NCBI GenBank assembly: GCA_003218135.1
Contig: QHNQ01000036.1
Span: 1-32,594 of the forward strand
DNA length: 32,594 nt
Direction of reading: 5' to 3'
Origin: Verrucomicrobiota bacterium
Lineage (GTDB): Bacteria; Verrucomicrobiota; Verrucomicrobiia; Chthoniobacterales; UBA10450
Each line of letters starts with the position of its first letter. The first letter of the stretch is position 1. Shown one piece after another: positions 6,291 to 14,687 of the stretch. A program made the translations under genes and the position numbers. A model generated the notes under the pieces. The model saw only the letters and a list, made by a program, of their open reading frames with translations. It was not told the origin of the DNA and ran no database searches.

Positions 6291-7156
6291 TTTTTGGAGT
6301 AGAAGCGCGTAATATAATCAGCAACCGCGTCTCGCCAAGTGCGAGGTGAAGTGCCCCCCAGTTGAGCATATTTTTCGGTCGAGAGCACGGAATAAACCGG
6401 GCGGCGTGCGACCCAGCTTGACATGTCCTTCAATTTGAGCGCACCGACTGTTCTCGCTTTCAGAGAGAGACCAGCCTCGTGGCAACAATCCAACGCCCAT
6501 TGTGCGTACTCCTCCCAGCTGCATTCGCCAGCGTTGGCGAAATGCAGAATGCCGCCTTGGACACGGTCAAAAAATTGCGGCAACATCCGCGCAATGTCAT
6601 GCGTGTAGGTGGGTGTGGAGAATTTGTCGGATATCGCATCGACCTTTTCGTTCTCCTGTGCGCGCTTGATCATTCCATCGACGAAACTCGGCCGATCAGG
6701 ACCAAATACCCATGAGACGCGCACAACGAGATGCCCACCGTCCGCCGCCAGCACATTCTTTTCTCCGGCCAACTTGGATTCACCGTAAACACTGATCGGC
6801 TTCGCTTCGTCTTCTTCCGTGTACGGCCCGCGTTTCTCCCCGTCGAAGACGTAATCGGTGCTGAAGTGAATCAGCTTTGCGCCTTTCTGGCGGCAAATTT
6901 CCGCAACAATGCCTGGCGCTTCGCCGTTGACCATGAAAGCGCGATCGCGCTCAGTCTCACAAAGATCGACATTCGTGAATGCGCCAGCATTGATCAGCAC
7001 ATCAAACCTCGAGGCACGCAGCTTTTCGCGCACGTCATCCAAATTCCATAGATCAAGCTGCGCGTGATTGAAGCCGCTAACATCATATTTGTCTCGATAT
7101 TCGCGCACGAGCGCAGCGCCAAGCCGTCCTTCCGCGCCGATGATAACAATTTTCAT
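6287..7156 (-). CDS. rfbD: dTDP-4-dehydrorhamnose reductase
   Basis: The 289-residue extended short-chain dehydrogenase reduces dTDP-4-dehydro-L-rhamnose to dTDP-L-rhamnose with NAD(P)H, the last step of dTDP-rhamnose synthesis in the cytoplasm. Visible motifs are the Rossmann GAEGRLG (8-14), the RmlD-typical VLINAGAFTNVDLCE, the STDYVFDG active-site strand, the catalytic YGESK (Tyr-x3-Lys), and SWVFGP. The length is normal for the family. It follows rfbB on the same strand with a 66-base gap holding a palindromic repeat, and overlaps the next start by four bases. rfbA and rfbC are not in the window. Confidence 0.94.
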   Translation of the reverse strand: MKIVIIGAEGRLGAALVREYRDKYDVSGFNHAQLDLWNLDDVREKLRASRFDVLINAGAFTNVDLCETERDRAFMVNGEAPGIVAEICRQKGAKLIHFSTDYVFDGEKRGPYTEEDEAKPISVYGESKLAGEKNVLAADGGHLVVRVSWVFGPDRPSFVDGMIKRAQENEKVDAISDKFSTPTYTHDIARMLPQFFDRVQGGILHFANAGECSWEEYAQWALDCCHEAGLSLKARTVGALKLKDMSSWVARRPVYSVLSTEKYAQLGGTSPRTWRDAVADYITRFYSKK

Positions 7157-7163
7157 TGTGTTC

Positions 7164-7219
7164 TAGCGGCTATTTCTAATGGCTGCCTACCATGTCGGCA
7201 GTCTGAAACTGCCGCTACA
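7164..7219. repeat. REPIN-like palindrome pair between rfbB and rfbD
   Basis: The right half is a perfect CGGCAGT-CTGAA-ACTGCCG hairpin followed by CTACA, an inverted GTAG head. The left half, GCGGCTATT paired with AATGGCTGC, has several G-T pairs and a head decayed to CTAG. Confidence 0.7.
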
Positions 7220-7222
7220 GTT

Positions 7223-8212
7223 TCAATACCTTCCTGCGCGCTCGAGCAACGGTTGCCACCACGAAGGATTATCAACGTACCACTGAATAGTTTCCTCCAA
7301 GCCTTCCTTGAAACTGCGGCGCGGTTTCCAGTTTAATTCCCGTTGAGCGAATGAAGAGTCGATCGCGTACCGGCGATCGTGTCCAAGCCGGTCGGGCACA
7401 AACGAAATGAGGCTGTGGGGTTTGCCCAATATGTCGAGAATCATCTTTACGAGATCAATGTTCGCCATCTCGCTGTCGCCCCCAAAATTGTAAATCTGTC
7501 CCAGTTTCCCTTCGAAAAGCGCCGCCACAATGGCGGAGCAATGATCGCTCACGTGGATCCAGTCGCGCACATTCATCCCGTCGCCATAGACCGGCAGTGA
7601 CTCGTCGCGGAGGGCCTTGATGATCATGAGCGGGATCAATTTTTCCGGGAACTGGTATGGCCCATAATTGTTAGAACAGCGGGTAACGAGTACTTCCTGG
7701 CTGTAGGTCTTGTAAGAGGCGAGCACGAGAAGATCGGCGCTGGCTTTGCTCGCCGAATACGGCGAACTGGGGTCGAGCGCGGATTGCTCGGTGAATCTCC
7801 CAGCCGGCCCGAGCGAGCCATAGACTTCGTCTGTGGAGATTTGGACGAAGCGCTGAACACCGTGGCGGCGGGCGCAGTCCAATAGCACGCTCGTCCCGAT
7901 GACGTTTGTATGAATGAAATTGAGCGGATCGTTGATGCTGCGGTCCACATGCGATTCTGCTGCGAAATTAATGACCGCATAAAACCGATGCTCGGTCATC
8001 AGGGCATCCATTTGGTCGGCATTTGCGATATCGGCTTTGAAAAATTCGTAACGCTCGCCATGTTCTTCGACCACGCCATTGAGATTGGCGAGATTGCCGG
8101 CGTAAGTGAGCACATCCACGTTGGTCACAAACGCGGGCTTGTAATGTTGCAAAATATACCGAATAAAATTGCTCCCGATGAATCCGCAGCCACCTGTTAC
8201 AAGGATGCGCAT
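7223..8212 (-). CDS. rfbB: dTDP-glucose 4,6-dehydratase
   Basis: The 329-residue protein converts dTDP-D-glucose to dTDP-4-dehydro-6-deoxyglucose using bound NAD+. The start MRILVTGGCGFIGSNF carries the NAD-binding TGxxGxxG. Also present are NFAAESHVDRSI, the catalytic STDEVYG, YSASKAS (Tyr-x3-Lys), SNNYGPYQFPEKLIPL and GDGMNVRDWI, all diagnostic for RmlB. I place the start at 8212 because family members begin a few residues before this Rossmann motif; an in-frame extension to 8413 would run through the opposite-strand gene. The start codon overlaps the start codon of the divergent gene at 8211, so at least one promoter must lie inside the neighbour. Confidence 0.95.
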   Translation of the reverse strand: MRILVTGGCGFIGSNFIRYILQHYKPAFVTNVDVLTYAGNLANLNGVVEEHGERYEFFKADIANADQMDALMTEHRFYAVINFAAESHVDRSINDPLNFIHTNVIGTSVLLDCARRHGVQRFVQISTDEVYGSLGPAGRFTEQSALDPSSPYSASKASADLLVLASYKTYSQEVLVTRCSNNYGPYQFPEKLIPLMIIKALRDESLPVYGDGMNVRDWIHVSDHCSAIVAALFEGKLGQIYNFGGDSEMANIDLVKMILDILGKPHSLISFVPDRLGHDRRYAIDSSFAQRELNWKPRRSFKEGLEETIQWYVDNPSWWQPLLERAGRY

Positions 8213-9923
8213 GGCAGCGCGTACTAGCAGCGCTAAGCAGAGCGCGCCAGCAGAATATTCTCCCGCAATCGCAGGGCTGCGCAGCCGCGTGGAACAATGG
8301 CGAACGCAATTGGCGGCGACGGACTGGGTCCCGTGGGCGATCCTGGGATTGGCAGCTGTTTTGCGATTTTTCCTGCTCGGCATCAAGCCGGCGCATTTTG
8401 ATGAGGGCATCAACGGATGGTTTGTCGATCAGGTGGTGCATAACGGGTTTTACCGGTACGACCCGACGAACTACCATGGGCCGCTTCACTTTTACGTTCT
8501 GCTCCTGTCGGAGAATCTATTTGGCCGAAACATCTGGGCTTTGCGGTTGCCTGTCGTGCTCGTAAGCATCGCTGGTGTATGGCTGATACTGAAATTCGAG
8601 CCACTGGTCGGGCGCACCGTCACCCGAATTGCAGCACTGGCCATGGCGATCTCACCTGGATTTGTCTTCTATGGGCGCTATGGCATCCACGAGGTGTGGC
8701 TGCAATTCTTCTCGACCATGTTCATCCTGGGACTGCTTAGCCTGTGGAGATTTGGTAGGCTCAAAGACCTTTGGTATGCCGGCATGGGACTAACCGGGAT
8801 GATTCTGACGAAGGAAACCTACGCAATCCACGTCGCCTGCGCGCTCCTCGCGGTTCCGGTCCTGGCGGTTTCTTGCGCGCTAAGCCGCGTTCCGGATTCC
8901 AAGTGCGCCAGGCAAACCTGGAGCTGGATCGACTTGGGAATGATCATACTTGTCGGCGCAGCCGCGATCATATTTTTCTATTCGGGAACTTTCTTTAACT
9001 GGGATGGCGTCAAAGGTCTGTATCAGGCGTTCAAGGCGTGGACTGAAACCGGTGCTGCCGGTCACGGTCATGAAAAGGCATGGGATTATTGGTTCAAAAT
9101 AATGGGACCATCCTGGGAGACCGGAGGAAACAGTTTTACCGGCTATGAATTGCCGATGCTGGCTGGACTAATTCTTTGCGTGTTTTGCCAAAAATTTAAG
9201 AACCTCAGTCTGCGTTATCTCGCCATCTACGGCGTGGGAGGCCTGGTTGCCTACAGCTACGTCAAATACAAGACGCCGTGGTGTGTCATTAGTTTCGGAT
9301 GGCCACTTCTGTTTGTGTTTGGCGCGGCGGTGTTGTTGGCCCGTCCAAAACCGCCAAAGCGCAAACCATCCTTGTTGCGTTTGTTCACCCCGACGATTGA
9401 GAAGGTGAACGGGGTGATAATTGTTCTCTTGTGCCTTTCGCTCGGCCGATCCATTTGGCTGAACTACTTCCGATGCTCGTCACCCACTGAGCAGTACGCA
9501 TACGTGCAGACTTACAACGACATGTTTAAGCTAACCAGGCCACTCCTGAAATTGGCGAAACGGGACCCCGTGTACTACCACCTGATCGGCCATCTGATTC
9601 GGTCAAGCGTTTACCCACTTCCGTGGGTTCTGGGAGACTTTGATCGGGTCGGCTACTACGAAGGGGGTAACATGCCGGCGAATCTCGACGGCGATTTTCT
9701 CCTGGTGCAGCAAGACAAAATCAAAGACGTCGAATCAAAGTTGAAGGGCACGTACTACACTGACATGATGACGCTGCGGAATTACCAGGAGCCCTCGAAG
9801 ATTTTCTTTAGCGCACAAGTGTTTAAGGACTTGTTCCCTGGCAGAAAACCGGAGTTTGTCGGCAACGCACAGAATCCGACACCCGCTCCGACACCTGCTG
9901 CGACACCTGCCAAAACTCCATGA
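8211..9923 (+). CDS. Agl23/GT-C-type multi-spanning membrane glycosyltransferase-like protein
   Basis: The 570-residue integral membrane protein has about ten hydrophobic segments. After the first (about 38-57) comes the loop AHFDEGINGWFVDQVVHNGF with the acidic pair Asp64-Glu65, then YRYDPTNYHGPLHFY. This arrangement is characteristic of the Agl23-like group of the GT39/PMT (GT-C) superfamily. Such proteins use lipid-linked sugars on the outer face of the membrane; donor and acceptor are unknown here. The ATG at 8211 is preceded by AAGGA six bases upstream. The C-terminus is a Thr/Pro/Ala-rich tail. Its TGA overlaps the next ATG. Proximity to rfbBD suggests a role in envelope polysaccharide or glycoprotein assembly. 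Confidence 0.85.
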   Translation: MAARTSSAKQSAPAEYSPAIAGLRSRVEQWRTQLAATDWVPWAILGLAAVLRFFLLGIKPAHFDEGINGWFVDQVVHNGFYRYDPTNYHGPLHFYVLLLSENLFGRNIWALRLPVVLVSIAGVWLILKFEPLVGRTVTRIAALAMAISPGFVFYGRYGIHEVWLQFFSTMFILGLLSLWRFGRLKDLWYAGMGLTGMILTKETYAIHVACALLAVPVLAVSCALSRVPDSKCARQTWSWIDLGMIILVGAAAIIFFYSGTFFNWDGVKGLYQAFKAWTETGAAGHGHEKAWDYWFKIMGPSWETGGNSFTGYELPMLAGLILCVFCQKFKNLSLRYLAIYGVGGLVAYSYVKYKTPWCVISFGWPLLFVFGAAVLLARPKPPKRKPSLLRLFTPTIEKVNGVIIVLLCLSLGRSIWLNYFRCSSPTEQYAYVQTYNDMFKLTRPLLKLAKRDPVYYHLIGHLIRSSVYPLPWVLGDFDRVGYYEGGNMPANLDGDFLLVQQDKIKDVESKLKGTYYTDMMTLRNYQEPSKIFFSAQVFKDLFPGRKPEFVGNAQNPTPAPTPAATPAKTP

Positions 9924-12043
9924 AGTGGGTCACTGCTGCAGTCACATTTGTTAATCTTTCGGTCGTTTCCGGTGTTCTTCTGGGGCTGGCCGGAAGAGGA
10001 TTAAACACGCTGAGTGCGGCTCTCGCATTGATGTGCGGCGCTGCATTTGCAGTCGCGGCTTATCTTGGAACCTCTGACGAGGCCGTACGCCAAGAAGCTG
10101 CGAATCGCCCGGAATTGCCACGTAAGTCTCGGGACGATTCGGAACCGGAAAGCACGAAGCACTCACCCACTTGGTCGGCCCTCATGCGCTACCGCCGCGT
10201 TTGGTTCTGGGCAATGGCAGTGTGCTTCGCGGCATTTGCCATTCGGTCATTCTGTTGGTTGTTCTACATCGACGGCAGCGATTACAAGATCCAATCGCCA
10301 AATAATCTCGGCGATCTCTCGCTGCATCTGACATTAATCAAAAACTTTGCGAACGGCGTCGCGATTTGGCCGGACAGCCCTATCTACGTATTTAGCAAAC
10401 TGAGATATCCGGCAGGCATTGATTTCTTTAATGCGCTGCTTTCCCTTGTCCACGTCGATTTAATAATCGGGCTGGTTTGGGTCGGATTGCTTTCTTCACT
10501 CGCGATCTTTTATGGGTTCTACCGCTGGGGGGGCACCTTCGCGATAGCAGGTTTTTTGTTTAACGGCGGTATAGCCGGCTTTCAATTCTTCAAGACCTTT
10601 CAGTTTTTGGATTACCAGGGTACTGCGGCAGATATCGCCCATAGGCAGATCGCTTGGAAAAGCATCGTGTTATCCATGCTCGTGACCCAGCGGGGCTGGC
10701 TTTACGCTATCCCGGCAGGTCTCGTGTTGCTCTGGCACTGGCGCGAGAAATTCTTTAGCCAAGGAGCAGCGGTTTCCGAACCGCCGGGCACATTGCCAGA
10801 GCACGGCGGACTAGAGCCCGCCGCTCCTTGTCCGCGCGGCCCCCTGCCCTTCTGGGTTGAGCTTTCCATTTACGCATCAATGCCGTTATTCCACATGCAC
10901 ACCTTCATCGCGCTGACGATCGTGTTGATTGTCGGGATGTTTTTCGAGCGCGCAAGCGAACTCACATTCATCATCAACTTGGTTCGCGCTAGTGGGATCG
11001 CCGGAATCGGCAGGCTCGTTTCGCATCCGAAGATGTGGCCGGAGATTTTTCGCGGCGCGCCGATTCGGAGACATGCTGCTGCAATGCTGATCGCGGCTTT
11101 CATCCCAGCAACGTTTTTTGTGTGGCTGACTACCGATCAATTTCACGCGGCGTCGGTGCTCAAATGGCATCCCGGTTGGGCACAGGATTCGTCGGAGTTG
11201 GGAGCGCCTTATTTCCGGCTGGGACCAAAGGATTTTGGCTCTTCAACAATGTTTGGTCAGCTGTTACAAAAAACATGGAATGGCGTGATCGCTCCATTTT
11301 TCCAATTCTGGCTGCCAAACTTCGGGTTGTGGGTTCCATTGGCGATGGGGCTTGTCGGAATGGTCGGCTGGCGTATTTGGAAACGTAAGTGGCGATGGGG
11401 CGAGAGGCCCCCAGCGGATATTGCGTTCGTGCTGGCCGCAGTCATGATCTTCGGTGTCGGCTATTTTGTGCAAACCGCGCCATGGGAATGGGACAATCTG
11501 AAGCTCATGGTCTGGGGTTACTTTATTATCCTGCCGTTTCTATGGAGTGACATCCTCGGGCGTTGGGCGTTTCCGGAGCGGGCAGCGATGTGCGCTGCAC
11601 TCTTCGGTTCAGGATTTATCACCTTGTTGGGCGGGCTATCTGCGGGACACCCAGGTTTTGGACTTATTGAGCGCGCGAGGCTGGACCGTGTTGGCACGGC
11701 CGTTCGGCCTTTGCCGGTGGAAGCTCGGTTCGCCGCCTGGCCAACATTTAACGATCCGATTTTGCTACAAGGACGCAAAGCTGTCATGGGTTATCCCGGT
11801 CATTTGTGGACGGAAGGATTTGATTACAACGACCTGAACAATCGGCTCAACGCGTTGATGAATGGCGCCCCAAATTGGCGCGAAGCGGCCCAGAGTTTGG
11901 GAGTCCGTTATATTTTCTGGGGTCAAGACGAGAAGGCTAATTACCAGGCGAGCACTCGGCCGTGGGAAACGACTGCCTTCCTCGTCGCGTCCGGCGACTG
12001 GGGCGCAATCTACGATCTCGCGGTACCAGCCCCTCAGCACTGA
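9920..12043 (+). CDS. Large multi-spanning membrane protein, probably GT-C-like
   Basis: The 707-residue protein has a dozen or so hydrophobic segments and is translationally coupled (ATGA) to the preceding GT-C-like gene. After a short N-terminal membrane pair and a hydrophilic loop (about 52-90) comes a segment followed by the extracytoplasmic loop NNLGDLSLHLTLIKNF, whose Asp/His pair recalls the acidic first loop of GT-C enzymes. The hydrophilic C-terminus (about 590-700) resembles the soluble domain seen in such proteins. The specific family is not recognised. Residues about 281-304 are encoded by a 69-base palindromic repeat inserted in frame into a loop between membrane segments. The stop codon lies inside a hairpin. 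Confidence 0.8.
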   Translation: MKWVTAAVTFVNLSVVSGVLLGLAGRGLNTLSAALALMCGAAFAVAAYLGTSDEAVRQEAANRPELPRKSRDDSEPESTKHSPTWSALMRYRRVWFWAMAVCFAAFAIRSFCWLFYIDGSDYKIQSPNNLGDLSLHLTLIKNFANGVAIWPDSPIYVFSKLRYPAGIDFFNALLSLVHVDLIIGLVWVGLLSSLAIFYGFYRWGGTFAIAGFLFNGGIAGFQFFKTFQFLDYQGTAADIAHRQIAWKSIVLSMLVTQRGWLYAIPAGLVLLWHWREKFFSQGAAVSEPPGTLPEHGGLEPAAPCPRGPLPFWVELSIYASMPLFHMHTFIALTIVLIVGMFFERASELTFIINLVRASGIAGIGRLVSHPKMWPEIFRGAPIRRHAAAMLIAAFIPATFFVWLTTDQFHAASVLKWHPGWAQDSSELGAPYFRLGPKDFGSSTMFGQLLQKTWNGVIAPFFQFWLPNFGLWVPLAMGLVGMVGWRIWKRKWRWGERPPADIAFVLAAVMIFGVGYFVQTAPWEWDNLKLMVWGYFIILPFLWSDILGRWAFPERAAMCAALFGSGFITLLGGLSAGHPGFGLIERARLDRVGTAVRPLPVEARFAAWPTFNDPILLQGRKAVMGYPGHLWTEGFDYNDLNNRLNALMNGAPNWREAAQSLGVRYIFWGQDEKANYQASTRPWETTAFLVASGDWGAIYDLAVPAPQH
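10761..10829. repeat. 69-base REPIN-like element inserted in frame within a gene
   Basis: The ends AAGGAGC and GCTCCTT are perfect inverted repeats. Inside are a GCGGTT-TCCG-AACCGC hairpin and, inverted, a CGGCGG/CCGCCG hairpin, both with GGAG heads. The length is a multiple of three and no stop is introduced on the coding strand. Confidence 0.75.
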
Positions 12044-12048
12044 GGGGC
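12029..12048. terminator. Hairpin between convergent genes
   Basis: GCCCCTCAG and CTGAGGGGC form a 9-bp stem with a 2-base centre. It contains the stop codon of the 707-residue gene (12041-12043) and lies 28 bases past the end of the convergent PHP gene. There is no T-run, so termination is a guess from position; a palindromic repeat is the alternative. Confidence 0.45.
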
Positions 12049-12075
12049 GACCCGGCTTCCGCGAGTAAAGAAGTT

Positions 12076-12816
12076 TTACGTTTCGGCGAGCTTTCGCCGT
12101 ACCCGAAACGGATGCGTGAGGAAAACAAAATAGATGGCGCTCACGAAATCGATGAAACTGCAAGCCGGACTCGTCAGGCGCAAAGGGCCACTGCGCAATC
12201 CTGCAAAAACACTGTCAAACGTGAGGGCAGGCGGCATTGGCATACTCGTGTAATGCCTGCCGAAGGCGTGCAGCCGATGCGCGTCGGAAGTGGCAATCAT
12301 TGGTTTGCCAAACCGGGTGGCCACTCTCTTTGCGCGGCGATTTGGATTAAATAATCCAAAGTGGAAGTGGCAGTACTCAATGGCGTCAAAACAATCTATT
12401 TCGGCAAACAGCCGCGATCCGATTGAGCCGCCGAAAATGTAAAACGGATGTGGCGCGATGGTGAAGATGGAATTGCCGCGCCGCGCTCGGAGCCGCCGCA
12501 AATCATCGAAATTCTTCAGCTGCTCTATTTCTTCCGCGGTCACATTCAACACGATCACGTCCGCACCGAGCAAACGCACTTCGGCCGCCGGAATGAGTAG
12601 AATCCCCATTGCGGCGGCATCTGCGAACACTTCCTTTCGATTAAACACCGCATCGTGCAGGGTAATCGCGAGCACGCGGAATCCCAGAGCGCGCGCGCGT
12701 TCCAATAATTGATGCGCCGAAAAATCCACGGCGTCCTTGGGATCATCGAGCGTGTGAATGTGCAGATCAATTTTGATCCAATTTCCGTCCTCGCTCCTAC
12801 CCGTGCCCGTGCTCAT
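12076..12816 (-). CDS. PHP-domain phosphoesterase-like protein
   Basis: The 246-residue protein contains the four metal-binding blocks of the PHP family: IDLHIHT (16-22), AITLHD, a glutamate in PAAEVRLLG, and TIAPHPF, with the final TSDAHRL. PHP enzymes use two or three divalent metal ions to hydrolyse phosphoesters; the stand-alone TrpH-like members act on small nucleotides or RNA 5' ends. The exact substrate is not predictable. The ATG at 12816 leaves a short hydrophilic N-terminus before the first block; a later start is not available without losing the motif. It converges with the 707-residue membrane-protein gene. Confidence 0.88.
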   Translation of the reverse strand: MSTGTGRSEDGNWIKIDLHIHTLDDPKDAVDFSAHQLLERARALGFRVLAITLHDAVFNRKEVFADAAAMGILLIPAAEVRLLGADVIVLNVTAEEIEQLKNFDDLRRLRARRGNSIFTIAPHPFYIFGGSIGSRLFAEIDCFDAIEYCHFHFGLFNPNRRAKRVATRFGKPMIATSDAHRLHAFGRHYTSMPMPPALTFDSVFAGLRSGPLRLTSPACSFIDFVSAIYFVFLTHPFRVRRKLAET

Positions 12817-12994
12817 GCTGGAGCATCAAGATTAGCCGCATATCGTCCGGATTTCATTTTCGCATTGTCAAAGCGGATCTGCTGCTTTGCTCCCTTATTC
12901 GATTACAATTAGGAGCACACGCAAGAGCACGAACAAGAATTCAATCACTTGCGAGGTACGTTACGCCATCTACTATTCACTGATCACTATTCAC

Positions 12995-13018
12995 GGGAAG
13001 CCAACGGCTTCCCCTACA
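12995..13018. repeat. Single REP-like hairpin with CTACA end
   Basis: GGGAAGCC-AAC-GGCTTCCC is a perfect 8-bp stem followed by CCTACA, i.e. a GTAG head on the minus strand. It sits four bases before tRNA-Leu(GAG). The 180 bases to its left (12817-12994) hold no gene, only a TGATCACTATTCAC-type short direct repeat. Confidence 0.65.
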
Positions 13019-13021
13019 GAA

Positions 13022-13103
13022 GCTCGGGTGGTGGAACTGGCAGACACGTACGTTTGAGGGGCGTATGCCGAAAGGCTTGCGGGTTCGAGTCCCGCCCCGA
13101 GCA
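13022..13103 (+). tRNA. tRNA-Leu (GAG)
   Basis: An 82-base class II tRNA. Acceptor GCTCGGG pairs with CCCGAGC. The anticodon stem TACGT/GCGTA encloses loop TTGAGGG with anticodon GAG. The long variable arm (TGCCGAAAGGC) and T arm GCGGGTTCGAGTCCCGC are present. The discriminator is A, as expected for leucine, and no CCA is encoded. Confidence 0.96.
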
Positions 13104-13151
13104 TGATTTCTTGAGCGCCGACTCCGCTTGGCTGGCTTCGAGAAATCAATA

Positions 13152-14325
13152 TCAATGCAGATCGTACGCTTCGACTAGAGCAACTCCGGTGGTGTTATTT
13201 ACCCCGCGCACAATCGCGGTGTAGTTTCCGGGTGGCAGGTTTGCAATGATCGCAGATTCGCTCGCATCTCCTGGAGCATGGCCGCTGTTCTGGATATCCT
13301 GGACCTGGTCCTGGGTGATGATCCCGCCGATGATGGTGTTCTGCCAATTATCATTGGAGGCAATCAAAGCTCCATTGCTATCGTGCAGTTCCAGTGTCGG
13401 ATCGGCCAATGGGTTGGGAATACCATACTGACTGAGCTCAGGCCCAATGGCTCGAATAATGACGCTCTTTGGCGTCGTCCCTTGAACAATGAATCCACCA
13501 ATCATCACGTTGTCTCCGGTCTGCACAAAGCTACGAGTGCTGATGTTGCCTAGAATTGAGTTAACGTCGGGACCAAGATCGTACACCTCCACTAGAGCAA
13601 CTCCGGTGGTGTTGTCTACCCCGCGCACAATCGCGGTGTAGTTAGCCGGTGGCAGGTTTGCGATGATCGCAGACTCGCTCGGGTCTCCCGGAGCGTGATG
13701 CTATTCTGAATATCCTAGACCTAGTCTTGAGTGATGATCCCGCCGATAATGGTAGTCTGCCAATTATCATTGGAGGCAATCAAAGCTCCATTGCCGTCGT
13801 GCAGTTCCAGTGTCGGATCAGCCAACGGATTCCCTCGTATACGAAGCTGTCGGTGCCAATTACATTTCCAGCAGCGTCCCGGAAGGTTAAAATGTTCGGC
13901 GGATCCCCGTAGCAATCAACATCACTTCCCCAGTAAGCGCCGAAAGCCGAGACCGGCTGGGAAAAAGAGATGGTCACCGGGCCAGTGGGCCGATCCGAAT
14001 CCATTAATATGCTACCGTCGCTAGGCCTGCCAATGACAGTGCACAGTCTAAACGACATGGCAGTAACCATGTGATCGCCGGAAATCGTAGCGATACCACC
14101 GAGAATGGAGGTTCCGCTAGGGATTGATCTTACCCCGAACTCTTCCCACGTTTCGGAGTTAGTACCGACAAATGGCGGCACGGGTGTTACCTGGGCCGCA
14201 GCGTACGTGAGACACGTCCTTGCGATCAATAAGAACGCAATCGCGCGCAACACACACAAACTCGTTGCACGAAAAGGCGCAACCAAGAGACCCCGCTTAT
14301 TTCCCAGCTGAAGCCACCGGTTCAT
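13152..14325 (-). pseudogene. Decayed secreted protein with tandem 'GNISTRSFVQTGDN' domains
   Basis: The 5' part (14325 to about 13840) still encodes a signal peptide and a beta-rich secreted domain (TISFSQPVSAFGAYWGSDVD...). At about 13840 the frame jumps into the middle of a repeated domain (NPLADPTLELHDGNGALIASNDNW). That copy has two in-frame TAG codons (13721-13723 and 13715-13717), where the intact copy downstream has CAG, and a one-base deletion shortly after. The last copy (13628-13152) is open and nearly complete. It carries LGNISTRSFVQTGDNVMIGG and ends ALVEAYDLH. The domain type is common in secreted proteins of Verrucomicrobiota. The gene probably once encoded a large cell-surface protein and is now inactive. 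Confidence 0.8.
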
Positions 14326-14687
14326 ATCCCAGCCTTTCGGGCGCGCCGCCTAAACCGAGCTAATCACCTGGCCAAGGTCGTGTCAATCCGTGGCGCATCT
14401 TGTTGTCCCTCTTTTTCTACAGAGAACAACCGGCGAAGTCCCCAAATAATTTGTGTTGAGCGACAGCAAACGAGTCTTACGCGGGGAGAAGGCGAGCGGA
14501 ACAATCATTCTGCGACGGGCAAGGAGCCAATGCGAGCTTGATCGTGCGCAAAGCAGCGAGCGCTTGATTTACCAACGCGCTAAGCCGCCTTCGCCGAAGC
14601 TACGGCGGGCCGAAGGACAAGGCGTTCGATCTTGCCCGCAATTAGACCTTTTCGCGCTGTTTCTCTTCCGATAATCTTCACTGCAAT
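14326..14687. other. Intergenic region without a convincing gene
   Basis: This region separates the decayed secreted gene from floA. Short open frames here have no recognisable protein character. The only clear structure is a copy of the dispersed CGCCTTCGC...ACGGCG repeat. No strong promoter or Shine-Dalgarno was seen before floA. Confidence 0.5.
14585..14610. repeat. Dispersed CGCCTTCGC...ACGGCG repeat, copy 2
   Basis: CCGCCTTCGC, a variable centre, then CTACGGCGGG. The outer CCGCC/GGCGG can pair. Relatives are at 1480-1506 and 17386-17414. Confidence 0.6.

Noticed and set aside
14453-14674. 73-codon frame before floA
   Set aside because: It includes the dispersed repeat and has no recognisable protein features or Shine-Dalgarno.
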